A stretch of 64,000 nucleotides of DNA. Source: Anas platyrhynchos. Its lineage: Eukaryota > Chordata > Aves > Anseriformes > Anatidae. The stretch covers positions 5,295,501 to 5,359,500 of the forward strand of contig NC_092613.1 in NCBI RefSeq assembly GCF_047663525.1, read 5' to 3'. Numbering within the stretch: position 1 is the first letter of the stretch; each line of letters starts with the position of its first letter. Shown here piece after piece: positions 13,901 to 25,500 of this stretch. A program made the translations under genes and the position numbers. The notes under the pieces are model-generated. The model ran no database searches. It was not told the DNA's origin and was given only the letters and a program-made list of their open reading frames with translations.

Positions 13901-16900
13901 AGACGTCTCCTCTAAAGGGGAGCAGGCTGGGAGCTGGCAGCAGGGTACAGAGGCTGCTAAACACTCAGGGACCCTCCCCGCTCCATGTGCCATTTGTCCT
14001 GCTCTACACCTCGTGGAGACGTTCCCAGCTCCAAGCAGCTACAAACCTCCCCGCGGTCCCCTTGTTTTCTGTAGCTCGGGCGATGGAAGATTTGCAGAGA
14101 GGCATCTGGAAATAGCTCAGGCTCCCCATCAGGCGTCTCTACTTTCTCCAAGCCTGGGAGCTGGGCACGTGCAGCTGGGTACAGCTCCGGGGCTGTGGGG
14201 TGCCCCAGTGCCCCAGCAAGGGAGCAGGGAAGGCGTCAGGAAATGCCATAAATCCGAGCATTACTCCATCACCTCCCTCAAATCTTGGGAATTGCTTTGG
14301 AAGGCGTTCCTTGCAGACAGCCATCCGGCAGCAATTCAGCCCCCATAGGCAAATCTAGGGCCCGATCCAAGTCTATCCAGACAACAAAATTAGGCAGCTA
14401 ATTAAAGAAGCTCCCACCTGCATTGCATGTGCCAAATTTAACGGTGTGGCCTCGTGGTGCCCGATATTTGCAGAGCCGTGGGAGGTTTGGTGCTGCACGG
14501 TATCTGAGCAGACAAACAGCAAACAAAACTACCAAAACTCAATCTTTTTGTTAGTGTCCATGCTTGTGAGCTCTTCCCGTTGATAAAGGCCTCCTTCTGG
14601 GGGCTGAGCAGGTGATTTACAGACCTGTCCTTGGGTTTGTGCCTTCCTTTCCGTGATGCACCCTGCCTTACTGGGCGATGGGCTGGGCTCCCCCGAGCAC
14701 TGTTTGTGCCCGCAGCCCACCGACAGCCAGCCCTTTGCCTGGGAGCAGGACCTGCTTTCACTCAACCAAAACAAAACCCACGATAAATAATCAGTGAATT
14801 TGTAGATGCTCGATTGCCATGGCAACCCCGCAGCCCTCCTCCTCCTGAGCTGCCTGCGAGCGCGCCTTTGGCTGGGGACCCAGCAGGTAGCATCTCCCCC
14901 AGCCGCTTCGCAGGGCTGCAGTGCCACCCCCTTCACCATCACACGCCACTGTCCTGGGTCACACCGGGCTCTGTGCCCCCTGCCCTGCCTGCCCTGATGG
15001 CACTGGGGCACCCTGGGGTGGCTCTGAGGTACCCGAGACCACCACCAGCGCCCCGTGCTCCTTCCAGCTGCCTCCACTGCCAGGAGCTGGGAGGAGAGCA
15101 GGGGCAAAAGGCTCATTCAGCTCGATGCGGGCAGATATCAGCACCTTCAGACACGTCAAAGCAGCCTCGGTACGTTTTACAGCACCAAAAAGGGAGGCTG
15201 CATTTCTCTCCCCCCCCCCTTCTTTGTCCATGCAGGACGTGCATTATTCTCCCTGCTCGCTCCGGTTGGTTCTGATGGGTTTTGCCTTCCAGCAAGGCGG
15301 CGTTAAGCCAGAGCACGACAGGCAGGGAGAGCTGCTGCTCCCACGCCGCACAGCCTGCGGTAATGGCACTTGAGATCAAAGAGATCGGGGGGAGCCCTGG
15401 TCCCGGGGGGAGCCAGGATGCAGCTCGGAGGTGGAGCGTGGGTCCAATCCTGTCTCCAGCGAGGCTGTCGGGGGCTGTGCTCAAGCTCTGGAGGTACCAA
15501 AACGTGGTCAGGTCCCCCCGAGGGCTCCGGTCGTGGCTTTGCCAAAGCATCGCAGCCCCCAGGAACAGCCAGCTCCAAGCCCTCCTCAAAGGCAGCGCCG
15601 GCACTCGGGGATTTAATTGCACGCTTGGTATTCTGTTCAGTGCGAGCCCAGGTATTATTTATAAAAATAGAAAGCAGAAGAAACAGGGAGAGAGGAAAAA
15701 TATCAAAGGGCTCTTGAATTTTCATGCTGCGTTTGAGCAAGCAGCCTTTTGGATCGGATCACAGCCCGGTGCCTCGGGGAAGAGAGCGGGCGCGGGGAGC
15801 CGAGCCCCAGCTGCACCGCGATGACGGGGGCCCGGGGGCCAAATCCTGCCTCCCCAACAGGGATTCAGTGCATAGTCACAAAGCAGATGAGGCTTAAACT
15901 TTGCTTTGGGTCCCCACATGCACGGCTGCAGTCCTCAAGCTGGGGGAAAGGGGTCTGTGCTGTCTGCTGCACTGGGCTTGGGGGACAAATTGGGTGGCTT
16001 TTGGCTGCTCGTGGTGGCAGGAGAAGGTGGCCCCATCCTGCGAGGGCTCAGCACCGGGGCAGGCAGGGCTCCCACCTGCCCATTTCTCCCTCGCCCTGCT
16101 GGCAGATGAATCATCCGCGGTGATCGGAAAGGGCTCTTCTTTTTTTCTAGAGGAGCCGTGGAAGGATGCCAGTGAACATAACCTCTGCGACTGCTGGAGG
16201 AATCGTTCCGGGGAGGAATTAGCAGCACAATATTAGTTGCAGGCAAAGAACTTAATTAGCAGATTCAGCAGAGATTCCAATTAAAAAAATAAGAAGGGAA
16301 ACAAGCCCCGTGCGTGGCTCGCGGCTCTGCTGCAGACCAGGAGGGGCAGGGGGGGGACAAATCCTGCGTGGGGCTCCCGGCCACCCCCGGCACGAAGCCC
16401 TGCAGGAGCTGGCTGGGGGGCTCGGGGGGGCTGGGAACCAGCTGGGGATGCTGGTGCCAGGCTGCTCCAGGCACATGGTGCCCAGCAAAGCGAGGAGGAA
16501 GCCTGGTCCCATTCTGCTCGGGGCTGAGCTGCAGAGCAAAGCGAGAGCCGGGCTGCCCAACCCAGATGGAGTGGTGACGGTACCCAAGGAGCCTGATGCG
16601 CAGGAGACTTGAATCCATATCAAGCCCCTGGATGCACTGGGCTGCCCCGCTGCACTCTCCCCCCATAGCTCTTATGGCAGCAAATCCCAGGATTTAAATG
16701 TCCAAGTCCCACTGTGCACCGCCTGATCCCATAGGGCTGCAATCCTGGCTGCCAACATCGGACAGAACCACCCCCCAAAAATACATTCCTTTGCTGGAAC
16801 CTGCACTGGGGAAAAAAAGGATTATTTTTTTTTTATAATTTTGAGCCATTCTCTGGTGACCTGGGACGGTCACAGCCCCCGTGTTCAGCAGCAAAACAGC

Positions 16901-19900
16901 AGCAGAGAGCGCCTGTGCTCACCAGAGAGACAAATAAAAGCAACACCTCGTAACCGCAGCTCTCGGCTCTGCGGTTTTATTCCGATCCGTGTTCCGCCGT
17001 CGGGGCGGGTGCTGAGAGCAGCCTGTTTGTTATTGCTGCTTGGGAGAAGCAAGCAGAGCCTGCAGGCCTGGAAACCTGCCTTCGAATGGAAACGGGAGGC
17101 AAAGGGAGGAAGCTCTGTGCATGCAGGTGTGAGCGGGGCGTACGTGCACGTAGGTGAGCACATCCTCGTGCGCGCTGCCCGGCTGCGTGTGCACGCGTGT
17201 GAGCTGTGTGTGTGCCTGCAGGCACAAGGGAGAAAATGTGGCTCGCATCGTCATGGAAACGCTGACAAACACAAATATGCCAGCAAACACCGCTCGCTGC
17301 TCGTGCTGATTCTCCTTGAGTGGCACAGCATCAACACGCACCTGGGGCAGGGGGTCCCAGCAGGTGCCCGGGGTGCCCGTGTGCATTTCTCACCCCTTGT
17401 GCTCAGCTCGTCTACAGCCTGCGTGGGGTTTGGCACCCCGTGGGCTGATGTCCCTGCAGCTCCCCGAGGGGGTTGCATCACGGAACCCCACTTGATACCC
17501 TTGTGCGATCTGGAGAAAGCAAAATGCAACCACCCAGCCAATTTTTCAGCCCAGAAGGCAGGAGGGAAGGCAGTGCCGAAGCCCAGGCAGTGCCTTTCGC
17601 CCAGGCGCATCCCTGCTGCCTCGCATGTGTCTGCAAGGAGTCGGTGGAAGAGCTAACTGGTCCTCGGAGGCTGGAAGACCCAGACACAAAAGGTGTTAAT
17701 AGTCAGCGCTAACAAATGCAACAAGTTCCCCTGCAACTGGCTGACGCTGCAGCCTTTTAATTACATCTTTGTCTGGCAGTAAAAGAAACAAATTTGACTC
17801 TTAAAGCAGCGCATAACACATGAGGCATCATAATCATTTTCTTCACGTTTTGTTTTTTTTTTCCCCTTTCTTTATCAGCAAACGCTGTGCTCTTTAGGAA
17901 GTTTATTTCCCCCCGGACCAATCTCCTGCCTGTAAATTTGAGGGCGGGTGAGGGCGAAGACAGCAAGGAGGAGAGGAAGAGAGGGTGATATAAAATTTCT
18001 GCAATGCAAAGCTCGTTCCGTAAAAGACGGTCACATCATTCAGCACGCCTTGCCAGCGTGTTCATATAACGGGGGACTCCATCAGGTTCGCTTCACCCCC
18101 GTAACTCGCTTCCCAGGGCAGCAATAAAGACGGCTGGGAGGGGGGGGGAAGATAAACCGAGCTGCTCCTCCTGCGCTCCTGGGGCTGGCAGAGGGAGCTG
18201 CTCTCCTCTGGGCTCTAACTCCGGTTGTTCCTGCGTTTTATAGCAGCGCCCCTGATTTATCGGCAGCTTTAATAGCAGCTGTAAACCAGCCCCAAAGCAG
18301 AGAAATAAAGTAACCACGAGAACATTTCCCCTCCCCATCCAGCTCGCCTCCCTGCCAGGAGCCGTGGCAGCACAGCAAGAGCCCAGAGGTGGCACATTGG
18401 GGCCGTGGCTTTGGTTCCAAATGGTGTGAGCGGGGTCCCCGCGCTGCTGGCTGGGCACGGCGCATCCCTGCCTGCTGCTGCACGGCCAGATGGGGCTTGG
18501 GATTCATCCCTGGAGGTGGTGCTGGGCCTGGGAACCCTTTAATCAGCTACAAATGAGCTGCTGGGGGCAGGGAGAAGGAGAGCCCCGTGGTTTGGGATGC
18601 TCACCTCTGACTCGGGAAGGAGTCCCAAGCTGAATTCCCTTCGCCGTTGCAGACTTCTGCCGTGACCTTGGCTGGGCTCTGTAGACCCAGAGCTCCAAAT
18701 GTTTTTTGAAACTGAAATCAATGGGGGCTCCGAGGTGGATGCTCAGTCCTTATCGACCCGGCCCTTAGCCTCGCCGTGCCTCGGCTGGTCTTGAGGGATT
18801 TGGAAATTATCCCCCAAAAGAGTGCTGGAAGACAGAATAAAAATGTGCAAAAAATATGAATATAACAATAACATTTTGATAGTGCCTGGAAGTGGGGATT
18901 TGCTGATAACCCTTTGTGTTTTACCCAGCTGGTTTTCCTGGCACTGCTGCCAAGGGAAGGAGGGCAGCTGGACCCTCACAGGAGCACCCCGGGTGCCGAG
19001 GGTGACGTTCAGCTGCCCTGCCGCGGGCACCAGCGATGCTGTAACTCAGGAGCAGTGGAGCCTGCGTGAGTTACGGCTCTGTCCTGCACCACCGACAGCC
19101 CTGCTGTAACTCACCCTGCTGCTGGAGGTGATTTGGTTTATTCTGCACAGGGGAGATGCAGGAGGGAAGGGGTGGAGGTCCTTTGGCTCTGGAAAAAAGG
19201 GCCACGGGCAGGTGCAATGTGCCTGGTGCAATGGTTTCGTGGGGTTTTGGGGTCACCGTTACCCTTTGCTGGGATGGAAGGAGGTGTGGGTAAACATTAT
19301 TCTGTGCTTCGAGCCCCGGATCCCTCGGCAATGAGCCATGCTGAGCACCTGCACAGAGCCTTTGCGAGGATCATCCTCCGTGGATGAGGCTTGGCAAGCC
19401 CGAGCTGATCGGGAGGGGAGGCAGAGGCAGCGGCGTCCTCTCTTTTCCAGATCTGTTGCTGCTAAGGCGTGCTTGAGGATGGCTTGCTCAAGCTTAGCCC
19501 TCCAAATCCGCTGCTGCTCTGTAAGATCGCCTTCGTGCTCCTCCCCGAGGAGCTAACGTTGTGTCTTAAGGGATAAGGAGGGGACGCGCGGCTCCTTACA
19601 ACCCCGCACGTGTAACCGGCTCCAGGCTTTGAAAAACATCATCAAGACTGCAGGCTGCTCCTCCAGCACGAACAGTTTTAACCCCTTGCACCGGGGGAAC
19701 GTGTTCCAGGTGACTTCAAGCGCAGGAGAACTGCTGAAGCAGCAGAGACAATAAATGAGTGCCATCTCGGCGAAAATCCCACACAATTAAAACCTGGATC
19801 AGGCTGTACTCATCCGCCTGAAGATAGCATCTCGAGAGTGACACGCATTAGTCATCAGCCGCAGCAGGCGCACGGGAGGAGTGTGTTTACCAGCAAGGTG

Positions 19901-22199
19901 TTAGACAGGGAGGGCTCGAGGCCACCCGGGGCTGCTTCTCCCTCCCCGGCTGCGTCTGGAGCAGGGCAGGCGCCTGCTTCCATCTCCTCGCCTTGCTGGC
20001 AGTGCAGGCAGCTTACCTGGAAACCTAGTCCTAAAAACGCTTTTCCTGCACCCAAAGCGTACAGGGCACGCTGCCACGGTGGGTCAGCATCTCCACCCTG
20101 TGTGAGGCAGTGAGTGCCCCATGGCACCAGGAGCGAGGTGACATTGGTGTCCCCATCCCGCAAATGGGAAGGGGGGGGCGTGATTAAGTGACCTGCCCGG
20201 GGCTGTGCAGGGAATCTGCAGCAGAGGAGGAGAAACTCAATTACTGCTAAGGCCAGGCAGCCCTTGGACCCCCCCTGAGTTGTGAGGAGAGGTGATTAAA
20301 TGACCTGAGCCTCACGGTGCTGTGCAGGCTTCCACACAGCCTTGGATTAAAGCCCTGCGCGGTTCATTTGGGTTCAGCTGTTTCTATGGCATTTGCTCGT
20401 CGGTCCAGCCCCGAGCAAGGGCTCTGCAGCATCGGCTGCTCTGATCGATGCTGCTGGGGGGGAGCTGCTGCTGCCTGACCTCCCCCAGGTCCAAGTTTTG
20501 GGGCACAGGGTGCCCTGAGACCAGCCTCTGCTGTCCCTGGGGACCTCAGGGTGCTGCGGAGAGACCCCGCTGAGCGCAGGAGCAGCCACTCAGTGCCACG
20601 GGGACAGGGCAGCAAATGTCTCCCTCTCCCTGCAGCTGAAGCCAGCCTCTCCGGCAGCGCCACGTGGCTGAGCCAGGAGATTAAGCCCTGGGGCAGACGG
20701 GTCAAGAGCCAGCAACAAGTACCGAGTGAGTGCCTGCGCCTGGAGAGCCCTCGGAGAGGTCAGCTGCTCCCTGCAGGAGCACGGCGTGACCTTGGGGCAC
20801 CTCCTGCACCACAGAAAGGGCAGGGTAAGCTCTTCCTTCCTGCTCACAGAAACCCATCTACATCCTATGCTCGTGAGGATGCAGCGCTGGACCTTTTACA
20901 ATGGGCTGGCACGGGCAGATGTGCCTGCAGTGGGGGCCCCGTGGGTCCCTGAGCACCGAGGGGCACGTGGCGTGGGCAAGGAGAGGGGCTCTGCCCCCGC
21001 TGCTAGAAGAGACACAAACACCTGGAGTGCTTCATAGGGTGCTTACGGGGTTTTTGCAGAATCAAGAGGCACGGCCCTGCCTGCCCCCGTGTTTGGATTC
21101 GGCCTCCTGTCTCACCCCTCGTTATTTAAAAGGCCGTGAGGGGACATTGCAGCTTGGACTCTCGGCCCGTGCCGCGAAGCGTGTAAGTGCGGCTAACATT
21201 AAGCGTGTGCTCCCATTAACTATCTGCTTAAATGCTTTGCTGAACGGGGGCCAACATGCCAGAACATCACCCATTTGGTTTGGGCACATGGGCAGGCGGT
21301 TGATGGGATTGAAGTCCTGCCAATTAAATCAGGTCACTCCGATCTCGCCTCTTCTCCCTCGCCGGCGCTGGCGCGTGTGCGCGCGGCTGTTCTCCGTCCC
21401 CGCGGTCCAGCCCACCACCGAAGGCAAATTAATGTACACACGAGATGGAGATCGAACGGCCACCGTCACCCTGGGGGCACGTGGCATCTGCAGGGCTCTG
21501 ACATCAGCTGGGAAAAGCATTTTGGGGGGAGCAACTGCTGGCAAGCAAACAGAAGCTGGGGTTGTCTCGGCACCGAGGGGGTTCCCATCCCTGGGTTGGA
21601 GCACACGTCTGTGCCTGGCTCTGCAGGACCCCGGTTCTCCCTGGCTGCCTGCAGTCAGTCTCTCGGACCTGGCCATCAGGATCCTGCAGTTGTTTACCAC
21701 CAAAAATTTGATTTTGCAATTCTGTCAAAATTAGGACTGGGTTAAAGTGGGTTAAAGAAGGGGAAAGCTTGGTGTGGTTGCAGTCCTGCCCTATAGGAGT
21801 GCTTGGGGATTGGTAAATCTGCCATTCTTCCCCTAGGGCCTTATTCCTCTGCCACAAAACCCACGGGGCATCTGCGGTGTCACCGTGGGCACCCTGGGGA
21901 CGGGGTCAAGGTGAGCAGCCAAATGGCTCCAGAAGGGGAAAAAAAAACCTTTTGGGTACAGGGGGGTTTGGGGCCACAAGTCCTCCCCCCTCACCGTCCT
22001 TCTAGCACATCGCCAGGCAGTTCTGTGGGAGAAACCCCCCACAGTGACCCCATGTCGTGGGTCCTGGTGACCATCACCCTGGGGGTGCCAGGGGGGCTGT
22101 CCCCACGTCCCCACGGTGCCCGCGGGTGGCGGCCGGTGGCGCGGTGCCTGCCAGAGCTGCAGGAGTTAAGCGTGGGGCTGGCAGGAGCTGGCTCAGGTG

Positions 22200-22599
22200 G
22201 GTGGCACGCCGTGGAGACAAGGCTGGAGTGAGGAGGAGGAGGAGGAGGAGGACGGAGAAAGGGAGGGGAGAAGAAGGGAGAAGGAGGAGGAGGAGGAGGA
22301 GGCAGCAGCGGGGAGCGGTGTGCGTGCGGCCGCAGCAGAGCCGTGCGAGGGGAGGATGGCTTCTTCTCCCCGCTGCCTCCAGGCAGGGAGCTGAGGGCGA
22401 GCGTGGCAGGGGGTGTCCTGCTGGCCCTGGGCCCCGTCCCCACGGGACGAGGACAAGGACCCCGCTTCGAAGGGTCCAGCGAGACCCCAGCCCTTTGTCT
22501 GCTGGCGGGGGCTCGCGGGAGCCAGATGAGCGCGCGGCCGCGGCGGGGAGCAGGCAGACGGATGCGCACGGCGCTGGGGGACAGGAGGAGAGCCCAAGG
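22200..22599 (+). other. LRRN2: Predicted non-coding first exon of LRRN2 (5' end approximate)
   Basis: The 3' boundary is a strong 5' splice site, AAGG|GTAAGT, with GT at 22600-22601. The left boundary is a guess within the CpG island. The exon contains a short upstream ORF at 22356-22394 (12 codons plus stop). A second ATG at 22526 stays open to the donor; if joined to the acceptor at 46896 it gives a 40-residue arginine-rich upstream ORF ending at 46944. The link to LRRN2 is inference from position, strand and splice-site quality. Confidence 0.4.
22230..22302 (+). repeat. GGA/purine-rich tract in CpG island
   Basis: An almost pure purine run, interrupted by one C at 22253, with (GGA)n blocks at 22231-22252 and 22280-22302. 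Such tracts can adopt G-quadruplex or triplex structures and are common near vertebrate promoters. Confidence 0.85.
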
Positions 22600-25500
22600 G
22601 TAAGTGGGGCTCCGGCCCCGTTACTGGTGGTTTTGGGTGGTCATGGATCTGGGGGGGCTCCTGTGATGGGGGTTTTGGCACCCAGCGCTGGCTGATTTGC
22701 TATTTGTTGTGTTTTGTTTTTTTTTTTCCCCCTTCCTTCCAGAGCTTTGCTTTCTCTTTAATTTTTGCCACGGATGGTGAATGGTGCATTTAAAAATAAA
22801 AGAAGGAAAAGCGGGTGAAAATAGGGAATGTTTGTAGCATCTCTGCCTCGCGGGCGCCTGGTCAGGAGGGGGGACAAGGGGCACATCAGGAGGGCTGGGG
22901 AAAGGAGATTTCCCCCAGCACTGAAGGCAGGAGCTGGATTCCCCGTCCTGCCTTGGAAACTCCCCTGGGATGGGGTTGATCCTCACCCGAAGGGGATGCG
23001 GGGTGATTGCTGAGCCCCGCGGCGATGCGGTGGGGCTGTGCTGGTGCCGCTCAGACCGAAATGCAGCCCTGCGAGGGATGCTGGCAGGATGCGAGCCAGC
23101 CAGGAGCAGCGCTTCCAACGCATTAACCCCTCTGCACCCAAGCCCGGTGGCAAACCTTAAAGGAGCGAATTTAGGTGCAGAGAAAAAGCTGGACCAAATG
23201 AACCGGCCTCGTCCTTTGGTCTCCCCCCTCCTTCCCAACCCACTTTTGCCCCCTCCTTGTGCCCGGCACAACCCACCCGAGGGGCAGGGCAGCTTGCCAA
23301 GGGGCAGAGAGGCAAAAACTGATGGGAAAACAAACCTGGGGGGCAGCTGCTGTGACCCCAGGCACCGGGTCTGTGTCCGATGGGCGGGGAGGGGGCTCGG
23401 GGCTGAGGGGGCACAGCCGTGGACCGAGCAGAAGGAACTGCTACCCATCGCCTCTCTGCTGCTGGTGGGGCAGGAGAGCAGGGGATCAGCTGCTGGCCAC
23501 ATCCCGGGGGCTGCAGCCCCCTGCCCCAGGGGAAGAGGGTGCTGGCTTGGGGGGGGGCATCCAGCCCCCGAGCCACGGGGATGGCCTCTGGGGGAGCTGA
23601 GAGGGCTTGGGGCTGCTCTGCCAGCTCGGCCACACGGGAGAAGCCTACGGTGCCATTTTAGTGATCCCTCTGCTGCTTTCATGTTTACCTCGACCCTTCC
23701 TAACCCTTCCTGCAGCCCCTGCTGCTCTCTGCTCTGCGGGGAGCGGTGGGGGTCAGGGCTGCGTGCCGGGACCCCTGTGCCGTGGTCAGCCCCGTGGCTG
23801 CGCTCTGAGCCTGCCCGTCTCATCCTGCCCCGCTGCTGAGCCAGGACCCAGCCCCTGCTGTGGTTTTGGGGCTGAGCAGCCCTGCTCCTGCAGCCTGCAT
23901 GCAGGCGAAGCTCGTGGCAAGGCTGGAAAGAGAACGTTGCTTCTCTTGTTTCTGCCCATAAAAGCCCCGGCCCCATGTAGCTGCGGGGTCAGTGCAAGTT
24001 TGGCGAGCTGCCTGCCCCCACCATGGGTGCCCATCGGTCACTGGTGGTCAGGTCTGGGACACAGGACACCGTCACCAGCTCCTGGCCTGGCAGAGGACCC
24101 TGGTCCCTGTGGTTCAGCCCCTTTGCAGTGCACACAGCTCTTCCCAGCACCCCTGAGCCCCTTTCCCTGGTGCAGAGCCGGGTGCTGCTGCACCGGGTCC
24201 CCTATGGGCAGCGGGGGCTTGGCACCCTCTGGGTTCTGGCATAAATGGCCATGCAGAACAGGACAGGGCCAAATCCTGTGACAAGTCCCTGCTCCTTGGC
24301 CGTTTTAAACCCCTTCAGCACGGTGGGATCTTTTTTAACTCCTGCAGGGTAAACCAAGGAGCTCAGCACCAGCAGCTGGGGCTGAGCTGCGGCAACACCC
24401 ATTGCAAGGCACGCAAAATCCCTTTGGGGCAGGGGGAGTTGGGCAGGACCCCCCAAAACCCACTCCACCTCATTAGGCCTTCAGACTGGGAAATCTCCCC
24501 GTGGCAGCACTGTGTGCTGGGCTGTAGCATCGTCCGGTGCCTCGGTGGGGGCCGTGGAGCCACCGGTGCCCACCACGGAGCAGAGCATCAGCAGCTCCAT
24601 CACGCCGTGGCTCCGTCTGCTTTGCAGAGCCCTGCTGGCTCCCAGCAGCAGATGGTTCGTCCTCGCTCCTCGCCACAGCCATCGCCGCTGTTTGGGGATG
24701 GGATCCTGAATTTCTGGCTCGGTTCGGGGATGGGGTGTGCTGGGAAGGTCCCGAGCTGGGTGCAGGTGAGACGTCACCATCAGCACCTCTCCTAGTGCAG
24801 GGAGGGCCAGCACAGGGCTCTCTCCCCTTTTTTATTCCCAGCAGATGAACGCATCTCCTAAAACACCTTCGGGGCTGCCCCTGCTCACTAATGCCTTTTC
24901 GCATCTTCTGAGCTTGTCCTAAAAGACAAAATTCCCATCCGCACAAGTCAGATTTCCTAAAGGGCAGAAAGGATGGACCAGGGTCCCCGCAGGGTCCTTG
25001 CATGCAGCTCAGCACCACCCCTCTGCTGTGTCCCCTTTGCCAGGAGGCGCGGCGAGGTGCGAGGTACCCGGTGGCTGCTCTGCCTCAGCTCAGCACGATG
25101 GGGAAGCACCTGAGCCTCGGGTTCTCCTCCTGGAAATGGGATGCTTGTTCCTGGGGAAATGCCCTCCCCTGTGCTCTGCAGCGCGAGCTGCAGCTCTCAG
25201 CCCAGCCCTGGCCGCCAGAGCCCCGAGGAGGAGGATTGCAGCGGGAGTGCTGCCTCCTGCTTGCTGGGAATGCATCAGGAATGGAAAAACGTTAAAATTA
25301 GATGAGTTCAGAACTTGCTCTTAAGAAGGGAGATGGCCTTTTTGGGTTTGGGGTTGAGTTTAGGCTTCGTTTGATGATGCACTCAGCTTTGCAAGCAGAG
25401 CCTTTCCGGGTAACCCCTGGCCATGCCCTGGCCACCCCCTGCATCCCATGGGGCTCTTCCACATGTCCCCAAGCGTGTCCCTTCCAGTCCCTTCCCCTCA

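Larger units (their letters stand above)
1..22050. other. Intergenic region upstream of LRRN2, no gene recognised
   Basis: I find no convincing coding exon here. The open frames are short, overlap on both strands and translate to proline, glycine, serine and alanine-rich sequence without domain motifs, as expected by chance in GC-rich DNA. The region alternates GC-rich sequence with AT-rich islands (about 1600-1900, 3020-3140, 3890-4100, 5290-5480, 6350-6480, 12220-12400, 13580-13900 and 17690-18000) that look like possible conserved non-coding elements. In mammals the next gene on this side of LRRN2 is NFASC, transcribed away from it, so NFASC regulatory sequence or non-coding 5' exons could lie here. 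None could be identified by reading. Confidence 0.6.
22060..22620. promoter_or_regulatory. LRRN2: CpG island, probable LRRN2 promoter
   Basis: This is the densest CpG cluster I see outside the LRRN2 coding exon. It contains two GCGGCCGC-like cores (GTGCGGCCGCAG near 22323 and CGCGCGGCCGCGG near 22530), many CGG/GCG groups, a long purine tract and no TATA box. It ends beside a strong splice donor on the + strand. CpG-island, TATA-less promoters are usual for broadly or neuronally expressed vertebrate genes. Placement about 24 kb upstream of the coding exon fits LRRN2, whose mammalian homologue has non-coding 5' exons and a large 5' intron. The transcription start cannot be fixed from sequence alone. 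Confidence 0.55.

Noticed and set aside
16841..17656. A 271-codon + strand ORF in the upstream region
   Set aside because: No domain, signal or family resemblance. Overlapping frames of similar length exist on the other strand, as expected for stop-poor GC-rich DNA.
20901..21734. A 277-codon + strand ORF
   Set aside because: Composition is that of translated non-coding GC-rich sequence, with no recognisable motif, splice context or conserved start.
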